Assembly: GCA_020632755.1 (NCBI GenBank)
Contig: JACKEY010000005.1
Location: forward strand, 821,881-885,880
Direction: 5' to 3'
From: Alphaproteobacteria bacterium
Lineage (GTDB): Bacteria; Myxococcota_A; UBA796; UBA2385
DNA length: 64,000 nucleotides
The notes under the pieces are model-generated. The model was not told the origin of the DNA and did no database searches. It saw only the letters and a program-made list of their open reading frames with translations. This document shows positions 8,613 to 16,198 of the stretch, piece after piece. Numbering within the stretch: position 1 is the stretch's first letter; each line of letters begins with the position of its first letter. Both the position numbers and the translations under genes were made by a program.

Positions 8613-9266
8613 GTGGCCCTTCCCCTCCCCCTGCTCATCGGCCTCCTCACCGCCTGCAGCGGCGCCTCGCCCGCCGACGCTCCGGCCCCGGCCGCCCCTC
8701 CCGTCGAAGCCGGCGCCACGCCGGCGCCCCCTGCATCCGCGGCCACCGACGCACCCGCCGCCGGAGCTCCCGCTGCCCCCACGGCCCCGGCGACGCTCCC
8801 CGACCTCAGCCAGGGCCTCGAGCAGGGCAGCTGCGGCAACGGGCCGGGCAACGAAGGCGCCGACAGCCACTTCCTGGGGACCTTCACCATCGACGGCAAC
8901 CAGGTGCGCGGGGTCGAGCGCTGGCTGCTGAGCGCGAACAGCAAGCTCCAGGCCTCGCCGCGCTGGGGTGCTGGCGAGGCCTGCGAGGTCCGCTGGCTGG
9001 TCGTCGGCACCACCACCGCACCGCTGCACTGCGGAGACTGCGACCTCGGCCTGCAGCTGCAGGCCAACGTCGACATGACCGGCAGCACCTGCCCCGAGGA
9101 CATGGTCAAGCGCGAGAAGACGATGACCATGGCCTACGACATCCGCCGCGACGCCGACGGCGTGGCCTGGTTCTACTTCAGCAGCTCGGGCAAGCCCCTG
9201 GGCCAGGGCTACCACCAGGGCAACCAGCTGACCTACGTCACCCAGCACCAGTGCAAGTGGTTCTGA
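8613..9266 (+). CDS. Six-cysteine lipoprotein, paralogue of the gene at 9677
   Basis: 217 residues from GTG at 8613. A signal peptide with lipobox LLTAC is followed by an Ala/Pro linker to about residue 65. The C-terminal 140 residues align end to end with the protein at 9677-10312: shared W-x-L-x-AN, a lone C before W-x-V, C-x2-CD-x-GL, TC-x-ED, W-[FY]-[YF]-F, and a terminal C-x-WF. Six cysteines line up, suggesting three disulfides in an extracytoplasmic beta-rich domain. I do not recognise the family. It lies just upstream of its paralogue, separated by a small membrane protein. Confidence 0.7.
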   Translation: MALPLPLLIGLLTACSGASPADAPAPAAPPVEAGATPAPPASAATDAPAAGAPAAPTAPATLPDLSQGLEQGSCGNGPGNEGADSHFLGTFTIDGNQVRGVERWLLSANSKLQASPRWGAGEACEVRWLVVGTTTAPLHCGDCDLGLQLQANVDMTGSTCPEDMVKREKTMTMAYDIRRDADGVAWFYFSSSGKPLGQGYHQGNQLTYVTQHQCKWF

Positions 9267-9299
9267 GCGACCTCTCGCCCGCCATTGCCCCTCGGACAT

Positions 9300-9337
9300 C
9301 ACTCGGACCCCGGAATTTCCACTCGGAAATCGAATTC
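9300..9337. repeat. AT-rich patch with CACTCGGA direct repeats and a small dyad
   Basis: CACTCGGA occurs at 9300-9307 and 9320-9327 (20 bp apart), and CTCGGA also at 9291. Between and after them ATTTCC-ACTC-GGAAAT (9315-9330) is a perfect 6-bp inverted repeat, followed by the palindrome GAATTC (9332-9337). The stretch is much richer in A/T than its surroundings and lies between the first lipoprotein and the small membrane protein. It could be a regulator site or a weak terminator. Confidence 0.4.
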
Positions 9338-9387
9338 GCCGAGTTCACGGGATCTTCGCTGGCACGGATCTTGTAGCTCTCTCGGGC

Positions 9388-9642
9388 ATGACCGAAGAGC
9401 CCCTCAGCACCTCGACCCTCGTCGGACGCCGCACCGCCACGCTGGACTGGGCGCGCTCCCTCCAGGAGACGGTGCAGCCCGGCGAAGACCTGTCGAGCGC
9501 CGTCGCGCGGCTCGAAGCGGCGACGGCCCGGCTCGAGGCCCAGGAAGCGCACCATCGGTCCAGCGCACTGGCCTGGGGCTTCGCCGGGGGCTTCCTGGGT
9601 GCGCTCTGCGGAGCCGGCTTGCTGGGCATGTTGCTGACCTGA
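9388..9642 (+). CDS. Small single-pass membrane protein (unknown)
   Basis: 84 residues. The first 58 residues are hydrophilic with a helix-forming segment SAVARLEAATARLEAQEAHH (possible short coiled coil). The last 25 form a Gly/Ala/Leu hydrophobic segment ending at the C-terminus, so this is a tail-anchored membrane protein. A TAGCTC hexamer lies 8 nt before the ATG. It sits between two paralogous lipoproteins in the same orientation and may be co-transcribed with the second. Codon use (GC-rich third positions) supports a real gene despite its size. No family recognised. Confidence 0.6.
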   Translation: MTEEPLSTSTLVGRRTATLDWARSLQETVQPGEDLSSAVARLEAATARLEAQEAHHRSSALAWGFAGGFLGALCGAGLLGMLLT

Positions 9643-9676
9643 GCGGTGCTCGGTCCGGCTACGATGCGGGGGCCCG

Positions 9677-10312
9677 ATGGAGTCGCCCATGTCCCGCCCG
9701 GTCCTGTTCGCAACCGCTCTCCTGTTCGTTGCCGGCTGCAGCAACGGCTTCGGCAACACCGCCGACGACACCGGCGGCGACGGCACCGGTGACGACGGCG
9801 AGGGCACCTTCGTCGAAGGGGCCGAGGACCTGCCGCGCGTCGATCAGGACCTGGTCACCACCGGCTGCGAGGAGGTCTCCGGGTCCGAGCTGCCCGGCGC
9901 CGTCAGCTACTTCTTCGGCACCTATGCCGAAGCGAGCGACGGCTGGATCGGCGAGGAGGAGTGGCGCCTGTACGCCAACGACACCTGGACGGCGAACGGC
10001 GGCGCGGACTGCTCGGTGTTCTGGGTGATCAGCGCGAGCGAGACCAGCCCCGGTTCCTGCGGCAACTGCGACGTCGGCCTGGCGATCAGCGCGGCCATCG
10101 ACCGGGCGCGCACCACCTGCGGCGAGGACCTGACCAAGAACGAAGAGACCTTCACGGTCACCTACGGTGTCGACATCACCGACCAGGGCTCGAAGTCCAG
10201 CTGGTACTTCCCCGAGTCGGGCACGAACTTCGGCTGGGGCAACGCGCTGACCACGGACGGCTCGCCGACCGCGCTGAACTACGCGACCGACAAGACCTGT
10301 CAGTGGTTCTAG
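9677..10312 (+). CDS. Six-cysteine lipoprotein, paralogue of the gene at 8613
   Basis: Up to 211 residues. ATG at 9677 or the in-frame ATG at 9689 could start it; both leave a signal peptide with lipobox FVAGC. A Thr/Asp/Gly linker follows, then the roughly 150-residue cysteine-rich domain shared with the gene at 8613: EEWRLYAND, the lone C before WVI, CGNCDVGL, TTCGEDL, SSWYF and a terminal CQWF. Identity by eye is about one third over the domain. The pair probably arose by local duplication. Function unknown; an extracytoplasmic, disulfide-stabilised domain is inferred from cysteine pattern and export. Confidence 0.7.
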   Translation: MESPMSRPVLFATALLFVAGCSNGFGNTADDTGGDGTGDDGEGTFVEGAEDLPRVDQDLVTTGCEEVSGSELPGAVSYFFGTYAEASDGWIGEEEWRLYANDTWTANGGADCSVFWVISASETSPGSCGNCDVGLAISAAIDRARTTCGEDLTKNEETFTVTYGVDITDQGSKSSWYFPESGTNFGWGNALTTDGSPTALNYATDKTCQWF

Positions 10313-10320
10313 GCCCGGCG

Positions 10321-10338
10321 GCGGGGAACCGGCCCCGC
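10321..10338. terminator. Hairpin between convergent genes
   Basis: GCGGGG (10321-10326), loop AACCGG, CCCCGC (10333-10338). It fills the 39-bp gap between the stop of the second six-cysteine lipoprotein and the stop of the TolB-like gene, so it can serve both. There is no T tract. Confidence 0.4.
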
Positions 10339-10351
10339 GCCACGGTGCCGC

Positions 10352-11392
10352 TCAGAGCTGCCCGGTGATGTCGATCACGTGCAGCTTGCGCCAGTCGGCG
10401 CCTTCGCCCGGCAGGGCCGTGAACGCCAGCATCCAGCGCCCGCCGACCTCCATCACGCTCGGCTCGCCGCTGGCGACCAGGCCGGTTCGGACGGTGGTCG
10501 GGCTGCTGCCGTCGACCTTGACGAAGCCGATGCGGTCGCCCTGCTCGGGGTCGGCGAAGGCATAGGCGACCCACTGGCCGTCCGGCGTGATGGCCGGCGC
10601 AGCGCGGATCGGCAGCCGCACGTCGCGGGCGATGGTCTTCTTCTGGCCGGGGCCGGCGGTGGCGACGATGTCCCAGATGCCGTCGCCGCGCTCGGAGCTG
10701 AAGTACAGCACCGTGTCGCCCGCCCAGATCGGCCGCGACTGGTCACCGTTGCCGCCGACCAGCGGGATGCTCTTGCCGCCGACGAAGGTGAAGACGTCTT
10801 CGGTGCCGCGGTTCTTGCGGGTGTAGGCCAGCTTGCCGTCGGCCGACCAGCGCGGGGCGGCTTCGGTGAACGGCGACGTCAGCGCCTGGCTGACCTCGTT
10901 GCTGTTGCGGTTCCAGATGTACAGGTCGCCGCTGCCGGTGGCCCCGCTGATGAACGCCACCTGGGCGCCGTCCCGGCTGACGGCCGGCCACGACAGGTCG
11001 CCCGAGATCTGGCTGGACGAGAGCAGCTCGGACGCCGAGGCGCCTCCGGGCTGCCAGAAGAACAGCCGGCTGGTGCCGCCAGGGCTGCTGCCCTCGAAGA
11101 TGAGGATGCCGTCGCTGTGCCATGTCGGTGCGGTGACGATGCTGCCGCCGCCGCCGAAGGACGACGACGCGCCCGGCAGCTTGATCTGCGTGGGCGCGCC
11201 CATCGGGCTGCCGCTCGACATCTTGGCGACGAACAGGTCGATGCGACCGCCGAAGTCGTTCATCTCGAACGCGAGGTGGTCGCCGCTGTCGGACCAGACG
11301 GGGTTGGTGGCGTGCCCCTTGGCGCTCACGCCGATCTCGGCGGCGTGGGCCGGGCCGGCGAGCGCCAGGGAAGCCAGGACTGCGGTGATCAT
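10352..11392 (-). CDS. Exported TolB-like beta-propeller protein
   Basis: 346 residues. The ATG at 11392 overlaps the stop of the upstream gene (ATGA), which fixes the start and implies translational coupling. A signal peptide (to AHA, about residue 18) precedes five or six WD40/TolB-type blades: WSDSGDHLAF, WPAVSRDGAQVAFISG, APRWSADGKLAYTR, SRPIWAGDTVLYFSSERG and AITPDGQWVAYAF all show the 'P-x-W/S-x-D-G' blade signature. It should be a periplasmic propeller. As the last gene of the long minus-strand run with a TolA-like protein and a barrel, a Tol-Pal-like role is possible, but it lacks TolB's N-terminal domain. Confidence 0.75.
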   Translation of the reverse strand: MITAVLASLALAGPAHAAEIGVSAKGHATNPVWSDSGDHLAFEMNDFGGRIDLFVAKMSSGSPMGAPTQIKLPGASSSFGGGGSIVTAPTWHSDGILIFEGSSPGGTSRLFFWQPGGASASELLSSSQISGDLSWPAVSRDGAQVAFISGATGSGDLYIWNRNSNEVSQALTSPFTEAAPRWSADGKLAYTRKNRGTEDVFTFVGGKSIPLVGGNGDQSRPIWAGDTVLYFSSERGDGIWDIVATAGPGQKKTIARDVRLPIRAAPAITPDGQWVAYAFADPEQGDRIGFVKVDGSSPTTVRTGLVASGEPSVMEVGGRWMLAFTALPGEGADWRKLHVIDITGQL

Positions 11393-12597
11393 CCGTCCCT
11401 CCGCGCGGGGGCGAGGGTGAGGCCGATCTGGCCCCACGGGTACATGCGGGTGCTGTCGGAGAAGGCGCCCCCCTGCACTCCGACGCCGCCCCGGAAGGGC
11501 CCGACATCGAACAGGAGGTAGGACACGGACAACGACCCACCGGCGGCCATGATGCTTCCGGAGGTGGGCTGCAGTCCGTCGGGGGTGGCGCTGGGGTCGG
11601 CGCGTGTGCACGGCTCGGACGAGCAGTTCAGCGCGGTCGTGCCCCGTGCCGCGCCCATCGACAGGGTCGGCCCGAGCGCCAGATCGAGGTCCCCGAGCCG
11701 GAAGGTACCCGCCAGCCAGCCGTAGCCGGCCTGCAGCGAGCTCCCGACCTGCGAGTAGCCGGGCGTGTCGTCGTAGCCCTGGCCCCCGAACAGGCCGTGG
11801 TAGCCGACCTCGGCCAGGATGCCGAAGCCGCTGTGCCAGCCGACCTGCAGGCCGGCCCCGGCGCGGGCGCCGGCCCCGGAGAAGCCGGAAGCGACGGCCA
11901 GACCGGCATCGGCGGACGGCTCGCCAGCGACCGTGAAGGCCGGACCGACGTCGATGCGCGGGCCCACGAAGGCCAGGCCCTTCTCGCGCTGCTGGCCGTC
12001 TTCGTACTCGAGCGACAGGACGACCGGGCCCTGGTCGGGCTTCACCGAGAAGGACTTGGGACCGAAGGTGTAGTCGCCGTGCGGCAGCAGGCCCTCGAAG
12101 GTCGACTCCTGGGACACGGCGCCGACCGCCTGGGTGATGGCCTGGCGCTCGGCAGTGCCGAAGGGCAGCTTCACGGCGGCCAGGGTGCTGTCGCCCTTGT
12201 AGCGGCCGCTGACGGTGAGCTTGACCTCGCCGTAGGTCTGCTCGATGGCCTTGATGCGGCCCACGACGTCTTCGGTGGCGTCGATGTCGCGAGCCCGACG
12301 CAGGCGGGTGTAGGCGGCGGGCAGGTCACCGAGCTGGGACGCGGCTTCGGCGCCGAGCACGTGGTCGTCGTAGGTGACCTCGACCCCGGACGCCAGGAGC
12401 GGCTCGAGCTTGCGGTAGGACTCGTCGACGCCGCGCCAGGTCTGGCGGCGGGCGAGACGCTTCATGTCCTCGGTCAGGCGGACGGCTTCGGCCTGCTCTT
12501 CAGGCGTGGCCGCGTCGGCGGGCGCCGACGTGAACAGCGCGACGCCGGCGAGCAGCGACAGCAGGGCGAGGCGGTACCGCAGGTGGGGGGCAGCCAT
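11389..12597 (-). CDS. Exported protein with helical N-domain and probable outer-membrane barrel
   Basis: 402 residues from ATG at 12597. Signal peptide to about residue 29 (TSAPADA). Residues 30-120 are helical and TPR-like (ARRQTWRGVDESYRKLEPLL, QLGDLPAAYTRLRRARDI). Residues 120-210 are a beta domain. Residues about 220-402 show amphipathic strands rich in Gly, Tyr and Trp (GLQVGWHSGFGILAEVGYHG, SLQAGYGWLAG) typical of an outer-membrane barrel. Its stop overlaps the next start by 4 bp and it begins 11 bp after the ABC ATPase, so it belongs to the transporter operon. It could be the outer-membrane partner of that system; this is inference. Confidence 0.65.
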   Translation of the reverse strand: MAAPHLRYRLALLSLLAGVALFTSAPADAATPEEQAEAVRLTEDMKRLARRQTWRGVDESYRKLEPLLASGVEVTYDDHVLGAEAASQLGDLPAAYTRLRRARDIDATEDVVGRIKAIEQTYGEVKLTVSGRYKGDSTLAAVKLPFGTAERQAITQAVGAVSQESTFEGLLPHGDYTFGPKSFSVKPDQGPVVLSLEYEDGQQREKGLAFVGPRIDVGPAFTVAGEPSADAGLAVASGFSGAGARAGAGLQVGWHSGFGILAEVGYHGLFGGQGYDDTPGYSQVGSSLQAGYGWLAGTFRLGDLDLALGPTLSMGAARGTTALNCSSEPCTRADPSATPDGLQPTSGSIMAAGGSLSVSYLLFDVGPFRGGVGVQGGAFSDSTRMYPWGQIGLTLAPARRDG

Positions 12598-12608
12598 GGA
12601 GGCCTCCG

Positions 12609-13616
12609 TCAGGACGACTGGGGATCGGGGGCGAGGGCGTGGCAGGCGACCCGGTGAGCGGGGCCGCCGTCGGGGAAGGGGTTCAAGGAGGGCACGTCGG
12701 CCCGGCAGCGCAGCTCGAGGCCGTCGACGGCCAGCGCGCAGTCGGGGCAGAAGGGGCATCCCGACGTGGCGAGCGGCCCGCGAGGGACCGGCGCCGACCA
12801 GGGATCGAACAGGATCCTGGCGTAGGGATGAACGGGCTCTGCCACGGCGAGATCGACCTCCTCGATGACACGGCCGGCGAGCATGGCCAGGACCCGGTGG
12901 CACCAGCCTCGGGCCTCGGTCATGTCGTGGGTGACGAGGATACACCCCGCGTCGGGCGGAAGGTTCCCGATCAGAGCCTCCAGCACGCTCTCCCGGCGAT
13001 CCGGGTCCAGCCCGCTGGTGGGCTCGTCCGCGACGACGAGCCGTGGATCCAGGGCCAGGACCCGGGCCAGGGTCACCCGCCGCTGCTCGCCGCCCGACAT
13101 CTCTCGCGGCAGCGCGTGCAGGCGCGCGCCCAGGCCCAGCCGGTCGAGCATCTCGCCCGCCTTGTCCCGCGCTTCGGCCGACGACAGCCCGCCGAGCACG
13201 GTCAGGGTCTCGATGACGTGTTCGTGGGCCGTCTGCTGGGGGTCCAGCGCGCCCATCGCGTCCTGGGGCACGTACTGGTAGTGGACGCGCCGCCCGCGGC
13301 GGGCGCTCTCGGCGACACCGCTCCAGGGCTGACCCTCGAGCCGCACCTCGCCCCGCGTCGGCTCCTCCAGGCCCAGCACGATGCGGCTGACCGTGGTCTT
13401 GCCCGAGCCGGACTGGCCGACCAGGGCGACGACCTCTCCCGGCTGCACCGTGAATTCCACGCCCTGGACCGCGAGCACCTCGCGCCGGGGACTCCAGGGC
13501 CAGGGACCCTGCTGGTGAAAGGTCTTGTGGAGCCCGCGGATGTCCACGATGGGGCGTGCGTCCCGGTCGACCGGTCGCCGCGCGTGGATGCTGTCGGGTC
13601 GGGTCGACGCCGTCAT
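12609..13616 (-). CDS. Oligopeptide/dipeptide ABC transporter ATP-binding protein (OppF/DppF type)
   Basis: 335 residues. Walker A GQSGSGKTT, Q-loop QYVPQDAMGALDP, signature MSGGEQRRV, Walker B RLVVADEPTSGLDP and switch His LVTHD are all present, so it should hydrolyse ATP. The C-terminal extension with four clustered cysteines (CPFCPDC, then C before RADVP) is the oligopeptide-transporter C-terminal domain, which in some members binds an Fe-S cluster. Its start overlaps the preceding ATPase stop by 4 bp. With the neighbouring ATPase, two permeases and binding protein it completes a peptide-type importer. Confidence 0.9.
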   Translation of the reverse strand: MTASTRPDSIHARRPVDRDARPIVDIRGLHKTFHQQGPWPWSPRREVLAVQGVEFTVQPGEVVALVGQSGSGKTTVSRIVLGLEEPTRGEVRLEGQPWSGVAESARRGRRVHYQYVPQDAMGALDPQQTAHEHVIETLTVLGGLSSAEARDKAGEMLDRLGLGARLHALPREMSGGEQRRVTLARVLALDPRLVVADEPTSGLDPDRRESVLEALIGNLPPDAGCILVTHDMTEARGWCHRVLAMLAGRVIEEVDLAVAEPVHPYARILFDPWSAPVPRGPLATSGCPFCPDCALAVDGLELRCRADVPSLNPFPDGGPAHRVACHALAPDPQSS

Positions 13617-14359
13617 GCGCCCGCTCCGTGTCCCGGCAGGGCGACCACATCGTCGGCGATGCGGTCGACGGTCGACTGGTGGTGGCTGATCAGCAGCAGC
13701 CCGGCGCCGTGGGTCACACAGACCTCGACCAGCAGCTCGACCACGGCCCTCCGCAGGACCGGGTCCAGGCCGGTCTCCGGCTCGTCGGCGATGACCAGTC
13801 GCGGCTTGGGGGCGATGGCGATGGCCAGCGCCGCCCGCTGCGCCATGCCGCCGGACAGCTCACCCGGCAGGGCGCGGGCGACGTGCGGGGCGAGCCCGAC
13901 CTCGGCCAGCAGATCGCGAATCTCGGCGCCAGCGTCGGCCGGGGGTGACTCGCGCCGCGCGATCGCCAGGGCCAGCTGGCGACCGATGGTGCGGCCCGGG
14001 TTCAGGGCCGAGGTCGCCGCCTGGGGCGAGTAGGTCACGTAGGCCCCGCGCAGCGCCCGCGTGCGGGCGAGCAGCCGCTGCTGGGCCGCCACGCCGCGGC
14101 CGCGCACGTCGGCGAACCAGTCGGTGCGGCCCTGTTCGCCCAGCGCCGGGTAGTACAGCTCGCCGGCCTGCAGCCCGGGGTCCACGTCCAGCACGCACAT
14201 GCAGGCCCGCGCCGTCAGCGACTTGCCCGCCCCCGAGGGCCCGACCAGGGCCGTGACCTTTCGCGGGAACACGTCGAAGGCGACGTCTTCGACCAGGGTG
14301 CGCCGCGGGGCGCGGATGGTCAGGCCACGCAGGCGGACGAGGGGGGCGCCGTCGCTCAT
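13613..14359 (-). CDS. Oligopeptide/dipeptide ABC transporter ATP-binding protein (OppD/DppD type)
   Basis: 248 residues. Walker A GPSGAGKSLTA, Q-loop YSPQAATSALNPG (the Opp-family 'ALNP' signature), LSGGMAQRAALA, Walker B RLVIADEPETGLDP and the switch ISHH are intact. It lacks the oligopeptide C-terminal extension found in its partner, so it is shorter than the usual roughly 320 residues. Start 10 bp after the permease stop and end overlapping the next ATPase show one operon. Heterodimer with the OppF-type subunit is expected from the family. Confidence 0.9.
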   Translation of the reverse strand: MSDGAPLVRLRGLTIRAPRRTLVEDVAFDVFPRKVTALVGPSGAGKSLTARACMCVLDVDPGLQAGELYYPALGEQGRTDWFADVRGRGVAAQQRLLARTRALRGAYVTYSPQAATSALNPGRTIGRQLALAIARRESPPADAGAEIRDLLAEVGLAPHVARALPGELSGGMAQRAALAIAIAPKPRLVIADEPETGLDPVLRRAVVELLVEVCVTHGAGLLLISHHQSTVDRIADDVVALPGHGAGA

Positions 14360-14369
14360 CGGAACCTCC

Positions 14370-15209
14370 CTACCGGGCCCGCGCGGCGATGCCGGCGCAG
14401 AGGGTGACCACCGCCACCACGGCGATGAGCGAGAGCCCCAGGACCAGGGCGTGGGTGGTGGGCACGTCCAGGACCAGGGCCGGGTAGCCCAGGTTCAGGA
14501 GGTCGGCCCAGCTCACCAGGCTGTCCGCGTGGGTGAAGCTCGGCTGGTCTTCCGCGACCGCCAGGTACGACAGGGCGATCTCCAGGAAGACCACCTGCAT
14601 CATCACCTCGGCGCCCTGCCGGACGACCACGGGCCGCAGGTTCAGCGCCACCACGTGCCAGCCGAAGATGCGCAGCCCGCTGTAGCCGTGCGCGCGAAGG
14701 GCCTCGACGAAGCGGGCACCGCCCAGGCGCTCCGCGACCGCAGCCGCCTCGTCCGCCGCCCCGGGCGCCGCCAGCACGGCCCAGGTCAGCGCCAGGGGCA
14801 ACAGCCCGCGCGCGTCCTTGGGGACGACGAGCGCGACCACCAGGACGACCAGCATGCGCGGCAGCGCGCCGAGCACCTCGCCGAAGGCCTGGATGATCGT
14901 GTTCGCCCGCTGCGATCCGGCACAAGCGAGCAACCCGCCGGCCATGCCGAGCAGGCTGACGAGCAGGCCGGCCGCCAGCGAAGGCAGCGCGACGACCTGG
15001 GCGCCCTGCTGCACATAGGCCAGCAGGGGACGGCCGCGGTTGTCGGCGCCGAAGGGCGGCAGCTCGGACGGCGTGGCGTAGCCGGCGTCCAGGTCCGGCA
15101 CCGGCAGGTGCTCCGGCGCAGTCAGCGCCAGGCCCAGCAGGCCCAGCAGCAGCAGCCCGCCCACGGCGGCCGCCAGCCAGCGAGTGGCCCCTCCCTCTCG
15201 CCCGCTCAC
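14370..15209 (-). CDS. Peptide ABC transporter permease (OppC/DppC type)
   Basis: 279 residues from a GTG at 15209 that overlaps the upstream permease stop (GTGA). An N-terminal membrane helix (LLLLGLLGLALTA) is followed by a periplasmic segment with PPFGADNRGRPLLAYVQQGA, the typical OppC 'lGTD.lGRD' region in diverged form, then about five more helices. The EAA-like loop is around RAHGYSGLRIFGWHVV; WADLLNLGYPALVLDVP matches the family's 'WG.ml' end region. It should pair with the OppB-type permease next to it in the inner membrane. Confidence 0.85.
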   Translation of the reverse strand: MSGREGGATRWLAAAVGGLLLLGLLGLALTAPEHLPVPDLDAGYATPSELPPFGADNRGRPLLAYVQQGAQVVALPSLAAGLLVSLLGMAGGLLACAGSQRANTIIQAFGEVLGALPRMLVVLVVALVVPKDARGLLPLALTWAVLAAPGAADEAAAVAERLGGARFVEALRAHGYSGLRIFGWHVVALNLRPVVVRQGAEVMMQVVFLEIALSYLAVAEDQPSFTHADSLVSWADLLNLGYPALVLDVPTTHALVLGLSLIAVVAVVTLCAGIAARAR

Positions 15210-16120
15210 GCTGCCTCCGCGGATGCGTGCTCGGGAACCGCCGGAGCGCGCCGCACGTGCCAGGCCGTGGCGATCTCCACAACGGCCTGCAGGACCAGCA
15301 GCAGGCTGGAGACCACCGCGAAGCCGGTGGCGGCCGCCAGCACGACGCCGAAGTCCTGGAGCAGGGTGCCGCCCCACAGCAGGTCGCCGATGCCGTCGAT
15401 GCGCAGCACGGCTTCCACCACCACCGCACCGGACAGCAGGTGCAGCAGCCGGGCCCGCAGCTGGCCGGCCAGCGCCGGCGCGACGTTGGGCAGGGTGTTG
15501 GGCAGGCGGCGCTCGCCGCGCAGCAGGGCCACGCCGACGTAGCGCTGCGTGTCCTCGCTCTGGAACAGGGCACGCGTGCCCGTGATCGAGCCCGACAGCG
15601 CGCCGTCGGCCAGCCCGAGCACCAGTGCGCCCGCCAGCAGGCGGACCAGGGCACCCTCGCCCATGAAGGACGCCGCGCCGTAGGTCAGCTCGACGGCGGC
15701 GGCCGCCACCAGGGCCAGCACCAGGCCGGGCGCCATGCCCAGGACCTGTACGAAGGCCTCGGCCCGCTGCGGCACCCAGCGACGCGCGCCGACGATGCTG
15801 CCCAGCACGACCGGCACCGACGACAGCGCCAGCAGCACCAGCGTGTTCGGCACCGCGGACGTCAGCAGCTCGGCCACGGGCACGCCCTGCTGCAGCCGCC
15901 AGGAGCTGCCGAAGTCCCCCTGCAGCGCCGCCGAGACCCAGCCCTGGAAGAAGGCCCACGGCCCCGCGTCCAGGTTCCACCGGGCCGCGAGCACGTCCGT
16001 GCCCCCGCAGCTCTCCGGCGGGCAGATGATGCTCGCGGGATCACCCGGCAGCGCCCAGATGAGCGCGGTGATGATGGCAGGCACCAACAGCGGCAGGATG
16101 CATGCCGCTGCCAGTCGCAC
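15206..16120 (-). CDS. Peptide ABC transporter permease (OppB/DppB type)
   Basis: 304 residues from GTG at 16120. About six hydrophobic helices; the family's 'LPGDP' after helix 1 is exact (ALPGDPASI), and GDFGSSW and the periplasmic loop follow as in DppB. The EAA-like loop and VVEAVLRIDGIGDLL near the C-terminus are also diagnostic. The start is uncertain: a CTG at 16147 lies 6 nt after a GGAGG and is in frame, so it may be the true initiation codon, adding nine residues. Its stop overlaps the next permease by 4 bp. Confidence 0.85.
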   Translation of the reverse strand: MRLAAACILPLLVPAIITALIWALPGDPASIICPPESCGGTDVLAARWNLDAGPWAFFQGWVSAALQGDFGSSWRLQQGVPVAELLTSAVPNTLVLLALSSVPVVLGSIVGARRWVPQRAEAFVQVLGMAPGLVLALVAAAAVELTYGAASFMGEGALVRLLAGALVLGLADGALSGSITGTRALFQSEDTQRYVGVALLRGERRLPNTLPNVAPALAGQLRARLLHLLSGAVVVEAVLRIDGIGDLLWGGTLLQDFGVVLAAATGFAVVSSLLLVLQAVVEIATAWHVRRAPAVPEHASAEAA

Positions 16121-16198
16121 CGCCGGACGCAGCCACCAGCTCCGCAGGGGGCCTCCCTCGCTGCCCGGACGCCGGCCGTCGTCGACCGGCGTCGGCGG

